Below, piece by piece: positions 34,616 through 44,400 of a stretch of DNA of 64,000 nucleotides; positions within the stretch are counted from its first letter, which is position 1, and the number at the start of each line of letters is the position of its first letter. The translations under genes were made by a program, and so were the position numbers. The stretch is taken from contig JBOFSQ010000111.1 of NCBI GenBank assembly GCA_051651625.1, positions 1 through 64,000 on the forward strand, read 5' to 3'. The notes beneath the pieces were generated by a model. It did not search any database, was not told where the DNA came from, and saw only the letters and a program-made list of their open reading frames with translations. Source of the DNA: JBOFSQ01 sp051651625. Lineage in GTDB: Bacteria > Planctomycetota > Planctomycetia > Pirellulales > Thermoguttaceae.

Positions 34616-34860
34616 AGCCGTATTCTACCACGCACCGCCGCATCCGCAAGCCGCGGCGGTATCCGTTAACGGATAGGAACAAGAACACGAAGCGTAAGCG
34701 AGTGGCCAGCTGTGAAGACACCGCACTGCGGGAAACCAGTCACTCCAGTCATCCCCGCAGAGTACGCGGGAATGATTGGAGGCAGAGGTGGGCATTCCTT
34801 TAGTTGTTTGTGCGGTAACAATAGGGCAGGTCAAAGTCCTTTCGGGAGTGAAAGAAGTTT

Positions 34861-35871
34861 TCACCGCAGTGATTCTTCGAACTCTTCAATCGACTTGCAC
34901 TCCAGTGCGAACTCCGTTAGCGATTCGAGGACGACTGAATCACGAATTGCCATCACGCGGTCTTCGACATGCTGTGGCACCGTGCGAAGACGCTTCTTAA
35001 GAATGCGAAGAAGTGTGCGTGCCGCGCCTTCCACCCTGCCTCGTGCTTCGCCTTCTGCTCTCCAAACCTCTACCATCGTTGGCATTTTATCGTCTCCTGT
35101 TTCTTGTTGAATTATCGGGGCAAACTGTTCGTAGTTGCGTTTTAGTCGCTTCGCGCTGCTGACCAAATAAAGCCAAATCAATCTCGCCAAACGCAAGTAT
35201 TCCGGCTCAACCAAATTTTGCGTCTTTAGCTCGCGAAAAACTTCTATCGCCATCGTACCCACATCGCGCCGAAAAACTGCTCGCAAAATTGTGAGTACGG
35301 CTTTGAGTTCGGGCACTTCCGCGTCGCATGGAATTTCATCGTTCTGGCTCAAATCGAAAAGAATCGCTTCCATCCGTGGGAAGTAACGCTCGACGCCCGG
35401 AAGCTGCGAAAACATGTCGAAAAGTTGCGTCACTCCCGTAAACGCCGACTCGCCGTGGTAGACAATGATCGGCACCACCGGCGGAAAACGATACTTCTTC
35501 GCACTGAACCGTTTCTTAGCTTGCGATTCGCGCAAGTTCATCTGACAAATTAACTGGACATAACACCAAAGCTGAAAAATTGTCAGCGCGTCGTTGTAAC
35601 TCTTGTGCTCAAGCACTGCAAAAAAGTCAACGTGTTGTTTTGTGCGTTTGATCGGTACGCGATAAATTACGTCGGCGACTTTGCCTTTGAAGAGGTCGCT
35701 TGAAAGGTCGCGCGGCAAGACATTGAGTTTTTTCAAGTCGAGAAACGGTAGCGTCTTCGGCGGGAGCGTTTTTTTGAGGAATGCTTCCGCGAACCGTTTT
35801 TCCCCAAACGTTTCGAGAAAAAACGTGTTGTGCGTTACTTCTGCCGGCACTTGAAAATGTTCACCGCTCAT
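34861..35871 (-). CDS. Rpn family recombination-promoting nuclease-like protein
   Basis: A 336-residue member of the PF04754 transposase_31/Rpn family: PD-(D/E)XK proteins, some of which promote RecA-independent recombination. The core has DLFKGKVADVIYRV and FFAVLEHKSYNDALTIFQLW (Asp, then E-x-K), then VVPIIVYHGESAF. The C-terminal part is helical with charged repeats (EVWRAEGEARGRVEGAARTL). ATG 35871 was chosen because the frame above it reads a dispersed repeat. These genes often occur as decaying families; this copy appears complete. Confidence 0.88.
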   Translation of the reverse strand: MSGEHFQVPAEVTHNTFFLETFGEKRFAEAFLKKTLPPKTLPFLDLKKLNVLPRDLSSDLFKGKVADVIYRVPIKRTKQHVDFFAVLEHKSYNDALTIFQLWCYVQLICQMNLRESQAKKRFSAKKYRFPPVVPIIVYHGESAFTGVTQLFDMFSQLPGVERYFPRMEAILFDLSQNDEIPCDAEVPELKAVLTILRAVFRRDVGTMAIEVFRELKTQNLVEPEYLRLARLIWLYLVSSAKRLKRNYEQFAPIIQQETGDDKMPTMVEVWRAEGEARGRVEGAARTLLRILKKRLRTVPQHVEDRVMAIRDSVVLESLTEFALECKSIEEFEESLR

Positions 35872-35934
35872 GGCGTGACATTGTAACCGCGACGATGGAA
35901 AATCGTAGGGGGCACGAGAGAGACGTGGCGAGGA

Positions 35935-36047
35935 ATCAGAGCGGGAAGCGTAAGCGAGTGCCGCGTCAGAGAAGACGCAGCACAAACGAAATACCATCAG
36001 GATTGGTTCCCGCTTTCGCGCCGAACGACGGTATGTGGCGGGAATGG
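35935..36047 (+). repeat. Composite repeat (AAGCGTAAGCGAGT motif plus CGGGAA hairpin), variant
   Basis: AGCGGGAAGCGTAAGCGAG is followed by GCGTCAGAGAAGACGC and a diverged TTCCCGCTTTCGCGCCG unit ending in GGCGGGAATGG. The GCGTCAGAGAAGACGC palindrome recurs inside the coding leader of the DUF1559 gene, about 1.7 kb away (37713-37728). Confidence 0.8.
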
Positions 36048-36051
36048 TTAC

Positions 36052-36522
36052 TTACTTCTTGCCAGCCGATGGTTTTTCTACAACGATGTCTCGCTTAATA
36101 GCACCACTCCCTTTGGCAATTTCGAGCGTCATACCTGAAGTTGCACCTTCAAAGTATTTCTGATCAATAAGCGGTATTTGCTTTGGCATTGCTCTTGGTG
36201 CTGCATGACGCCCCGCTCCACCACCAGACGTTGACGCAGAATCGGCAAATGTTCCGATAAACCATCCTTTGTACGTTCCGGGTGGCACACCATCATTAAC
36301 AGTGACACCACCCAGCGTAAACTCACCTTTGGCGGTAAGGGGCGACGAAACACGCGTAGTCGCGGACTCGAAGACAATAGTCCCCTTCGTTAGTGGTGTA
36401 CCATCTTCAAACTTAACCGTCCCTTTGACCACCGTGTTCTGCGAACATCCAACGACAAACACAAGTGAACAACAAGTAATGAGCGAACCTACAAGACGCG
36501 TAAGTGATAGTGGCAGATGCAT
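36052..36522 (-). CDS. Small transthyretin-like (carboxypeptidase-regulatory-like) lipoprotein
   Basis: A 156-residue lipoprotein: signal peptide with lipobox VVGC, then an Ig-like/transthyretin-like fold (TVVKGTVKFEDGTPLTKGTIVF ... GVPPGTYKGWFIG) and a C-terminal strand IKRDIVVEKP. It lies 64 bp downstream of a DUF1559 gene on the same strand and was probably transcribed with it. A homologue at 54352 occupies the equivalent place beside another DUF1559 gene. Function unknown; likely an envelope-attached structural protein. Confidence 0.85.
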   Translation of the reverse strand: MHLPLSLTRLVGSLITCCSLVFVVGCSQNTVVKGTVKFEDGTPLTKGTIVFESATTRVSSPLTAKGEFTLGGVTVNDGVPPGTYKGWFIGTFADSASTSGGGAGRHAAPRAMPKQIPLIDQKYFEGATSGMTLEIAKGSGAIKRDIVVEKPSAGKK

Positions 36523-36586
36523 GAGAATCTCCTTCTAGTGTTCCAAAATGAACGCGAAAATAGTATCAGAAACTCGGTGCGCAATG

Positions 36587-37861
36587 TTACGGCAATGAGA
36601 CGGACACACCATCATTCACTCGCGCCAGAGCGGATAACACGCTGCCCGGTGTTGTGTTGCTGATAGCACGCACTGAACCATCACCTATCGCAAAATTGCA
36701 AACGCCTGCGTGATAACTACCAAACCCAAAACCAAAGTGGGCATCGCCATTTCCGCGAAAATCATTTGGACCACGGGCAATTGTTGGACCGTTACGATGA
36801 ATGGCACGCGCCACATTGAACCTCGCACCAACATTCCACCATGCCTGCGTCAGATAGCTCCCGTCAATATCCCAACCAGCGGCATTGTATGGCGGTGAAC
36901 CAACATTTTCGCTCTGATAAAAGTCAACGACGGTCATCCCACTAACACTACCACCACCGAGCATATCTTGTGGAATATGCTTTTCCCCAACAATCAACTG
37001 ATTCGACGTACCGTCTCGCCACCAAGCCATCGTGTCGCGCGGCTCCCATTCGGCTCCAGTCAGCCCTTTTTCCCAATCGTCGTACTCGTTTGATCCGGGG
37101 CCAGCATACCGAAATGGTCCCTCAATTTCTTGTGGATAACCGAGCTGCCAGAGCCATCCCCAAGCACTACTATTCGCGGCGTCACCGTTTGTACGAATGT
37201 AGACACAGGCATAGTCGCTCAACGGGCCGTTACCATATATCCACTGTCCTGTGTCGGGGGCCGCACTGGTTGTTGCTACACCTGAACGCCGTGTCGGACA
37301 CTTGTAGATTGACACGCTACCAAGCCCTTTGCGTTGTTCTTCTTTCAGTGAAGCCCACCATTTTGTATCATAGCTGCACGGCACTGTCCCTGAAATATCC
37401 TTTTCCATCTGAATCGGCAGTAGCAAATCATAGAGAGCCTGCTGTTCAATGAACGGGTAGAGAAGTGGCCAAAACGACATCTTCTCTGGCCAAGTCATAA
37501 TTGGAGGAAGTCCACGGCGAGCATCTTCAAAGTTATGGACAGCTAAAGCCACTTGTTTCAGATGGTTGGTACACTGCATCCGTCTTGCCGCTTCGCGGGC
37601 AGCTTGGACGGCGGGCAAGAGTAGGGCAACGAGAACGCCAATAATGGCGATCACTACCAACAGTTCGACGAGAGTGAAGCCGCGAGAGCGACATCGAGAA
37701 GTAGTGGGAACAGCGGCGTCAGAGAAGACGCCAAAGACATCACAGAGTTTGCCAACTCTGCCCCCCCCCCCCATCTTAACATTCGGCGAGCCACAAGCAG
37801 CGCACGCCGCATCGAGCATCGTTTCCAGTCCACAAACCAAAATCATCAAAGTCTTGTACAT
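36587..37861 (-). CDS. DUF1559 prepilin-like protein with poly-G leader (in frame)
   Basis: A 424-residue DUF1559/SBP_bac_10 protein with the type IV prepilin-like N-methylation segment GFTLVELLVVIAIIGVLVAL and a C-terminal H-x-G region (SYHAGVCNFAIGDGSVRAIS). ATG 37861 follows a good AAAGGAG site at 7-nt spacing. From there translation passes about 30 codons into a G12 homopolymer (37761-37772 on this strand) and enters the prepilin frame correctly. The leader before FTLVELL is about 60 residues, much longer than normal. No in-frame ATG exists between the tract and FTLVELL, so expression depends on tract length. Confidence 0.9.
   Translation of the reverse strand: MYKTLMILVCGLETMLDAACAACGSPNVKMGGGGRVGKLCDVFGVFSDAAVPTTSRCRSRGFTLVELLVVIAIIGVLVALLLPAVQAAREAARRMQCTNHLKQVALAVHNFEDARRGLPPIMTWPEKMSFWPLLYPFIEQQALYDLLLPIQMEKDISGTVPCSYDTKWWASLKEEQRKGLGSVSIYKCPTRRSGVATTSAAPDTGQWIYGNGPLSDYACVYIRTNGDAANSSAWGWLWQLGYPQEIEGPFRYAGPGSNEYDDWEKGLTGAEWEPRDTMAWWRDGTSNQLIVGEKHIPQDMLGGGSVSGMTVVDFYQSENVGSPPYNAAGWDIDGSYLTQAWWNVGARFNVARAIHRNGPTIARGPNDFRGNGDAHFGFGFGSYHAGVCNFAIGDGSVRAISNTTPGSVLSALARVNDGVSVSLP
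37761..37772 (-). repeat. G12 homopolymer in DUF1559 leader, in-frame state
   Basis: Twelve consecutive C on the plus strand (G on the coding strand), within GTTAAGATG-G11-CAGAG. Length 12 keeps the Shine-Dalgarno-linked ATG and the prepilin domain in one frame. Such tracts are typical sites of slipped-strand change. Confidence 0.9.
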
Positions 37862-38016
37862 AGTTGGTCTCCTTTCAAAAAGCGAAACACGAGAAAACGT
37901 CTGGCCACAAACAGTAGCAACCAGCAAACACGACAAGCGGAATCGTAGCGAAAGAAATGTTAGGCGTCAATGGGGAGTGGGGAAGAAAACGTTGGTGAGG
38001 CGGGGAACGTGTGTCT

Positions 38017-38058
38017 CCATAGGACATATAGGTCTTATATGACCTATATGTCCTATGG
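38017..38058. repeat. Palindrome of the CATATAGGTC...GACCTATATG family
   Basis: A near-perfect palindrome CCATAGGACATATAGGTC - TTATAT - GACCTATATGTCCTATGG. Related to the pair at 7162-7254 and to 56185-56226. A reversed AAGCGTAAGCGAGT motif follows at about 38065-38092, just before the mscS gene. Confidence 0.88.
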
Positions 38059-38158
38059 CACTCGCTCACCACTCGCTTACGCTTCCCGCTCCGGTTCTTC
38101 GCGGAAACGACGAAAGAAAGCTCTTGACAGTCGCGGCGGTTTTCGTTACGCTTCCGCG

Positions 38159-40069
38159 ATGCCTTATATTCGCAACTTACTGATACTGTTTGTTTCGTCC
38201 ACCTTGATTGGTGGTGCGGGGCTGGCCGTTGTGCCGCGAACGGAAGATGACAAACCAGCGGCAAACGACGTTCACCCCGTTCTGATCGATGCCGTGTCGC
38301 CAGTCGCACCCCTGATCACAACGCAACCACCAGCACCGGTGCCGCCGCTCGTCGTGCCGGAGACGCTTTCACAACCCGAAAGTATCATCCCCGCAACAAC
38401 CGCGTCGCCGCCACCCGCAAAGTCGCAAGCGATGTTGTCGATTCCGGGTATGCCTACGCAAACGCAGTCCGCGCCAACGGTCGCACCGCAAACACCAGCC
38501 GCAACAGTACCAACCGACACCGAGTTCGAGAAACTGATACGTCTCACCGACGTTCGTTCACCGCAAGCGTGGACGCAGTTTTTTCTCAACGCATACCAAG
38601 AACGCGACTACAGAACCGCAGAGTGGTGCGTCGATTTTGAGGGGACTCGTTATCAAACCGCGTCGCTCCGCCGCGACTGTCTCTACCGGCTCGACTACGT
38701 TCTGCTGCGGCTCGCCGACACCAAACACGTCACGTTTCCCGACAACGACAAAGAGTGCGTTGTCCGATTTCGGACGAAGGAAAACTTCGTCGATCTCACA
38801 TTCGTCCGTCAACAGCACGGCCACTGGCAACTGAGCGGAACTTCGGTCGGCCAAATCGACCAGCTTTATCACGCACTCTACGGCAAGCCGCCGATTCGTA
38901 TTCACTGGGTTATACAGTATCTTCCCGAATGGATGTTTCGGATGTACTTCGGCCTGACGTGGTTTCAGTGGCTGTTTATGATCGGTGGTCTCTTTGGCGG
39001 CGTTGTCGTCTACTGGATCGTTTTGGGGATATTCCACTTCGTCGCGCGGGCGTGGATGCATGTCATTTACCACCGCGAAATGACGCTGTCGCGGAAAGCG
39101 TGGACACCGCTTGCGATCATGGCAATGGTGACGACGTGGTACGGATTCTGCCGCGGATTTAACGGTCTACCGCCCGCCGTGACAGATACAATTCACTACA
39201 CCACAACGACCATCGTCGTTGCGATGACGGTCTTGATGATGCTCCGCGTTGTCGATCTGGTTTCGGCACTCGTTCGCAAACGCGGGCTTGGTCACAATCC
39301 GAGTATTGACGCGGTGATTGTGCCGCTGTTTTCGAGATCGGCGAAGATTCTTGTCATCTTCACGGGGCTTCTCATCGTCGCGCAAACTTACCGCTGGGAA
39401 GTGCTGCCGCTCTTGAGTGGAATGGGAATCGGCGGTATCGCCGTCGCGTTCGCCGCGAAAGAGACGCTCGCAAACTTGTTCGGATCGCTGACCGTGCTCA
39501 TTGATCGTCCGTTCATCGTTGGCGATTGGATCATAACCGGCAACGTCGAAGGGACAGTCGAAGCTGTCGGCATGCGGAGTACGCGAATTCGGACGTTCTA
39601 CAACTCGCTCGTAACGATCCCGAACAACAACCTCACGACCGCGACCATCGACAACATGGGGAGCCGTCATTTTCGGCGTTACAAGACGCTTCTCAACATA
39701 CAATACGACACACCGCCCGACCGCATTGAGGCGTTTTGCGAGGGGATACGCGAACTGGTGCGGCGTCATCCGTACACTCGCAAAGACGTGTTCCATGTAT
39801 ACTTGCACGAGTTTTCGTCTGCGTCGCTCGATATTTTGCTGAATGTGTTTTTCGTCTGTCCCGACACGAGCATCGAGTACCGCGAACGCGGCAATCTCAT
39901 CAGCGACATTCTCCACTTGGCAAACGATCTTGACGTGCGATTTGCGTTCCCAACGCAGACAGTTCATCTCGTAAACGAATCGGATCGCCAGTACGTCGCG
40001 CTCAAGGGCGACCCGATCACCGTCGGTCGCGCCGCCGCCGCGAAGTGGCGTCCGCTCGATGATGAGTAG
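38159..40069 (+). CDS. MscS-family mechanosensitive channel with extra N-terminal domain
   Basis: A 636-residue channel. The start MPYIRNLLILFVSSTLIGGAGL is a signal peptide, followed by a Pro/Ala/Thr-rich linker and a soluble domain (EFEKLIRLTDVRSPQAWTQF...) unlike E. coli MscS. Four hydrophobic segments follow, and then the pore-lining helix and MscS core: GIGGIAVAFAAKETLANLFGSLTVLIDRPFIVGDWI. A beta domain comes last. It releases solutes on hypo-osmotic shock. ATG 38159 was chosen because it gives the signal peptide. TTGACA at 38124 might be a promoter element, but spacing to the start is tight. Confidence 0.92.
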   Translation: MPYIRNLLILFVSSTLIGGAGLAVVPRTEDDKPAANDVHPVLIDAVSPVAPLITTQPPAPVPPLVVPETLSQPESIIPATTASPPPAKSQAMLSIPGMPTQTQSAPTVAPQTPAATVPTDTEFEKLIRLTDVRSPQAWTQFFLNAYQERDYRTAEWCVDFEGTRYQTASLRRDCLYRLDYVLLRLADTKHVTFPDNDKECVVRFRTKENFVDLTFVRQQHGHWQLSGTSVGQIDQLYHALYGKPPIRIHWVIQYLPEWMFRMYFGLTWFQWLFMIGGLFGGVVVYWIVLGIFHFVARAWMHVIYHREMTLSRKAWTPLAIMAMVTTWYGFCRGFNGLPPAVTDTIHYTTTTIVVAMTVLMMLRVVDLVSALVRKRGLGHNPSIDAVIVPLFSRSAKILVIFTGLLIVAQTYRWEVLPLLSGMGIGGIAVAFAAKETLANLFGSLTVLIDRPFIVGDWIITGNVEGTVEAVGMRSTRIRTFYNSLVTIPNNNLTTATIDNMGSRHFRRYKTLLNIQYDTPPDRIEAFCEGIRELVRRHPYTRKDVFHVYLHEFSSASLDILLNVFFVCPDTSIEYRERGNLISDILHLANDLDVRFAFPTQTVHLVNESDRQYVALKGDPITVGRAAAAKWRPLDDE

Positions 40070-40150
40070 TTCAGGTTCGGCATAGCCGAACCCTCCAGTT
40101 GTCATACGCCGCAGGCGTGGAGGGTTCGGCTATGCCGAACCGCTGTGCGG
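40067..40150. repeat. Hairpin repeat, GTTCGGCATAGCCGAACC family, copy 7
   Basis: Palindromic arms surround CATACGCCGCAGGCGTGG. It starts at the mscS stop codon and lies between two convergent genes, so it is a candidate shared terminator. Terminal repeats are lost. Confidence 0.85.
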
Positions 40151-40216
40151 GCCAAAAGCCCGCCTTAATCCCGAAGTTAGAGCTGGCCTTTGGCCCTACG
40201 GATTCGACGCGGCGTG

Positions 40217-41278
40217 TTAAGCCGTACTCACCGCGCCATCGACGATGCGGATGAGTCGGTCGGCGCGTTCGGCGAGAGACATGTCGTGCGTGACCATGAC
40301 GATGGTTAACCCAGTCTGATTGAGTTCGCGGAGAAGCGAGAGAATCTCCGCCGATGCGTGGGTGTCAAGATTTCCGGTCGGTTCGTCGGCGAGTAAAACT
40401 TTCGGCTGCGCAATCAGTGCCCGCGCTATCGCAACTCGCTGCATCTCACCGCCGGATAGCGCATTCGGTTTGTGATGACCTCGATGCGAAAGTCCAACGC
40501 GGTCGAGAAGTTCCTGCGCACGCTTGATGTATTCTCGCCTCCGCCAACAGTAACCGAAAACACCGTCGCGGATCATCAGCGGTGACAACACGTTCTCGAG
40601 CGCAGTCAACTCTGGCAGCAAATGGTAAAACTGGAAAATGAAACCGATGAACCGGTTTCGTAGCAAGTCGCGTTCGACAGACGAGAGCCGATCAATTCGT
40701 TCGCCTTCAAAGTGAATCTGCCCGCTGTCGGGAACATCGAGCGTACCGAGAAGGTGAAGCAGCGTGCTCTTTCCGCTACCGCTCTGGCCGACGATTGAGA
40801 GAAACTCTCCCGCGCCGACACTCATCTCGATCCCGCGCAGCACCTCAACACGGTTCGCCCCCATTGGATAACTCTTCGTGAGTTGCGTCGTTGCAAGCAA
40901 CGTCGGACGCTGTACTTGCGGCGGCGACGACGGCACTTGCGGCATGGCTACTGGTGCGACGAACGCGACTGGCTCAACCGACAACGAAACGCTGTCGCTC
41001 CGTGAACGAGAATCGAACGCTGACTCAAACGGCGATTCAGTCGGCGACTCGTCGAAGTTGCGCGACGGCGCGAAACGTGAGACCATCGTCAATGGTGATT
41101 CACCGTTCGCACGACTCGTCGTCTCGTTTGGAAAGAGTGCGTCGAGTTCGGCCAGCGCGTTTGCACGTTGACGCAGCGGCGTGGGGTGCGTTTGACGCGG
41201 CAACGCCGTCGCGGTGTCGAGACCGCGTGCAAGAAGGTGTTCACGAAACGATGAAGATGGTGGCGAAGATGCGGTCAA
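40217..41278 (-). CDS. ABC transporter ATPase, LolD/MacB-like, with long N-terminal extension
   Basis: The C-terminal ~225 residues are a LolD-type ATPase: Walker A GQSGSGKSTLL, Q-loop FQFYHLLPELTALENV, signature LSGGEMQRVAIARALI, Walker B VLLADEPTGNLD and the switch His in VMVTHD. In diderms this family powers lipoprotein release or export with LolC/E-type permeases; no permease gene is adjacent. The first ~125 residues are low-complexity (Ser, Pro, Arg), and start choice is uncertain: the 353-residue reading begins at TTG 41278, with ATG codons at 41086 and 40948 as alternatives. None has a clear Shine-Dalgarno. Confidence 0.88.
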   Translation of the reverse strand: MTASSPPSSSFREHLLARGLDTATALPRQTHPTPLRQRANALAELDALFPNETTSRANGESPLTMVSRFAPSRNFDESPTESPFESAFDSRSRSDSVSLSVEPVAFVAPVAMPQVPSSPPQVQRPTLLATTQLTKSYPMGANRVEVLRGIEMSVGAGEFLSIVGQSGSGKSTLLHLLGTLDVPDSGQIHFEGERIDRLSSVERDLLRNRFIGFIFQFYHLLPELTALENVLSPLMIRDGVFGYCWRRREYIKRAQELLDRVGLSHRGHHKPNALSGGEMQRVAIARALIAQPKVLLADEPTGNLDTHASAEILSLLRELNQTGLTIVMVTHDMSLAERADRLIRIVDGAVSTA

Positions 41279-41301
41279 TGTATTTGCAGTGCGTTGAGCA
41301 A

Positions 41302-41395
41302 ATCAGAGCGGGAAGCGTAAGCGAGTGAATAAGAACACGAAGCGTAAGCGAGTGCCCGAATCAGGATGGATTCCCGCCTACGCGGGAATGACGAA
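41302..41395 (+). repeat. Composite repeat, short form
   Basis: Two AAGCGTAAGCGAGT motifs followed by GGATTCCCGCCTACGCGGGA without the middle linker seen at 25078. Lies between the 5' end of the ABC gene and the 3' end of bamA. Confidence 0.85.
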
Positions 41396-41422
41396 ACGTG
41401 CGTGGGATTCCCGCAACTGCGG

Positions 41423-44400
41423 CTACATTCTCATGAATCCAACGTTGAATGTGAAGAGCTGGTTCTGGTCGTTTGGCCCTTTGACGAGCGGGAAGGCGAA
41501 GTCGAGTGCGATTGGCATTGGCCCCATCATCGGTACGGTTACGCGCAGACCAAAGCCGACCGAAACGCGGTACGGATCGTTCCACTTCGAGCCAATCGTT
41601 TGAACAGTTCCGGTATCGCAGAAGAGCGAGCCGCGAACCATGTCGTCGGCGGTGATTGGGAAGATGAGTTCTGCGGAGTTGTAAAACTCGAAACAGCCGC
41701 CGACCGGCATTCCGGTGTACGTTTGCGGGCCGAAGTCGCGCGGCGAGACGGTGCGATATTGGAAACCGCGAAGGCTCGAAAATCCGCCAGCGAAATATCG
41801 TTCGAAGATCGGCGTCGTCGATTCGGAAATGCCGACAGCGTTGCGAATACCGAGAACCCAGCGTCCACTGCGGTCGGGGCGTTCGCGGAGCATCAAGTAG
41901 TGATTGATCTCCGCACTACCGCGAATATACTGATAGCCGCCAATCGTCTGCTCAACTCCGGCGGTGTAACGATGCCCTTGCGTGGCGAGATACTGATTGT
42001 CGCGCGTGTCGTGCGTCGCCGATATTCCGAACGTATAAAGCGGGTGACTTCCGAGTGCGGTCATCAAGTCGTATGCCGGAAGCTGCGGGTGATAGATGCG
42101 AGCTTCCTGACCTTGAAACGTGAGTGCGGTCGAAAAGTCTTTCGTCCAGTTTTTGCCGAGCGTTACGGTTCCGCCGACGCGGTCTTCGTACCACTCATCG
42201 TATCCGCGCTGGTAGTAGTAACCGGAGAGGCCGAGCGAGTAGTCGAGGTTGAAGAGGTACGGCGTTTGCCAACTCGCTTCGTAACGGTTGACGTTTACAC
42301 CCGGCATCGCTTCGAGTCTGAATCGCTGTCCCGCACCACGGAACGAGTTGCGCCAATCTTCGAGACGAAACGGCGAACGCGGCCACCGCAGGATGTCGAA
42401 GTTTTGTTCTTCGAGAACGAATCGTCCCATAAGTCCGGCGTCGGAGTTGACAGCAACCGACATCATCACTTGTCCGGTTCGCGTCTCTTGCACGCGAACT
42501 TTCATCGGCACGTCGTAGAGCGGACGCGGCGGACCGGAATCGTATGTCGAATTCGCCGTGTTACCGGTGATCGGGACGACGCCCAAGTTCGCTGGGCCGC
42601 GCGTCTGACCAGCGGTGACATCAGACGTTCCACCGATGCTCCCGTAAGGTGCAAACGGATTCGCAGGTTGCTGCTGCTGACCACGGTACACGGCTGAAAC
42701 TTGTGGTGGTGCGAACGAAGTTTGCACAAACGAAGCCGGTGCAACTTGTGTCGGTGCAACAACTGGTGTTGGCGCGAACGAAGTTGGCGCATGCGACATT
42801 GGTGTCGGCACTGGCGCAACGTTTGTTGGCACGACTTGTTGTGGCGCAACTTGTTGCGGCGCGGTGTACCGGAATCGGAAGAAGTCGCTGTACGGCTGGA
42901 GTGCGGCGGCTTCGCGGGCTGCTTTTGCGTTTGCGGCGGCTTCCTGCATTGAGCGCGGAGTCTGTCCGCGGAAGTTCGTATCCGATGGCGGTGGCGACGC
43001 CATTTTCGTTGTGCGTTCTTCGTCGTCGCGGAGTGCTTGTTTCGGATATTCAAACGTGATTTCCGGCGGCGTTCCTTCCATCGGGTTTGTCGAAAAGATT
43101 CCCGCATACGAGAGACGACGACGACTGTCATCGACTTCGCGCGTGCTGAGAACGTCGCCGGGTTTGATCGACATGCGATTCAAAACCGTTTGCAGTTTTG
43201 TGTACGGCGCGGAACCTTCGCCGCCGAGGATTTCGACTTGTATGTCGCCCGCGCGGCAACGCGGCCCTTCTTTGACGTTGAGGACGAGGTGAACTTGATC
43301 GTCGTCGATCCGCGGCTCGACTTTCACGTCGGCGAAGACGTACCCCAAGACGCCGTATTTTTCTTTGATGCGTTTGAGGTCGGCGTCGATTGTGACTTGG
43401 TCGTAGTATTCGCCGAGCGAACTTTTGATGTCTTGGTAGAGTTGTTCTTCGGTGAAGAGTTCGTTGCCGATGAACCGCATATCGGTGAGGCGACAACGCG
43501 GCCCTTCGTCGATCAGAAACTTGACGCTGATCCACGAGTTCGGTTTTCCCATCCCCGTATACCCTTCGCCTTCGTCGAAGAGTCTGTCAACTTTGGCGTA
43601 GAAAAATCCGAGGTTGCGGTAGTACGCGGTTAACTTTTCGACATCGCTGTCGAGCTTTTCGCGTGTGAACTGTCCATTAACAAAGTACCAGAAAATGCCG
43701 GGCTTCGACTCGATGACGGTCTTGAGTCGTCCGTCGCTGGCGATGGTATTCCCTTCAAACTTTACGTCTAACACTCGCGGTTTCGAGACGCGATAGAAAA
43801 ACGCGCCGCGTGTCTCGCCTTCATCGACGAGAAAGACTGCGCTGCGGTCGCCGACGCGGTCGCCGGAGAGAATTTCGATGTGAATGTTTGTGAAACCTTC
43901 GTCTTTGTAGAACGCTTCGAGTCGTTCTTTTGCTTGTCGAATGGCGATTGGGTCGAGTGCGTCGCCTGCTTTGAGGCCCGACTCTTCTTGCAGCTTTTTC
44001 TTGGTGTGGTGCGAATTTCCGACGAAACGTACCGCGTGAATTATCGGACGCTCGATGAATTGAAACGTGACGACATATCCACTCGGCGTCCGTTCGACGC
44101 GCGGGTGAACGTCGATGAACCAACCTTTTTGCATCAGGGCGCGTTTGTCTTCCTCGATTAGGTCGCTGCTGAACGGTCGGTCTTTTCGGGTCTTGATAAC
44201 TTTGTGAATTGTCTTGGCATCGATCTGGCGGTTGCCGTCGATTCTAACGTCGATGATGTTGTTGGCATCGTTTTGAGTTGCTGCGGCATCGGTTGGCGTC
44301 ACGACGGGCGCGACGACGGCGGGCGTGTCGCCGCAAACTTCTTCTGCGAAGCACGACAACATCACGCAGAGCGCAGCGAGGCAAACGCGAGCGAAAGTTT

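Noticed and set aside
38124..38152. TTGACA with a weak -10 (TACGCT) before mscS
   Set aside because: The -10 match is poor and would leave only a few bases of leader before the ATG at 38159, so I do not call it a promoter.
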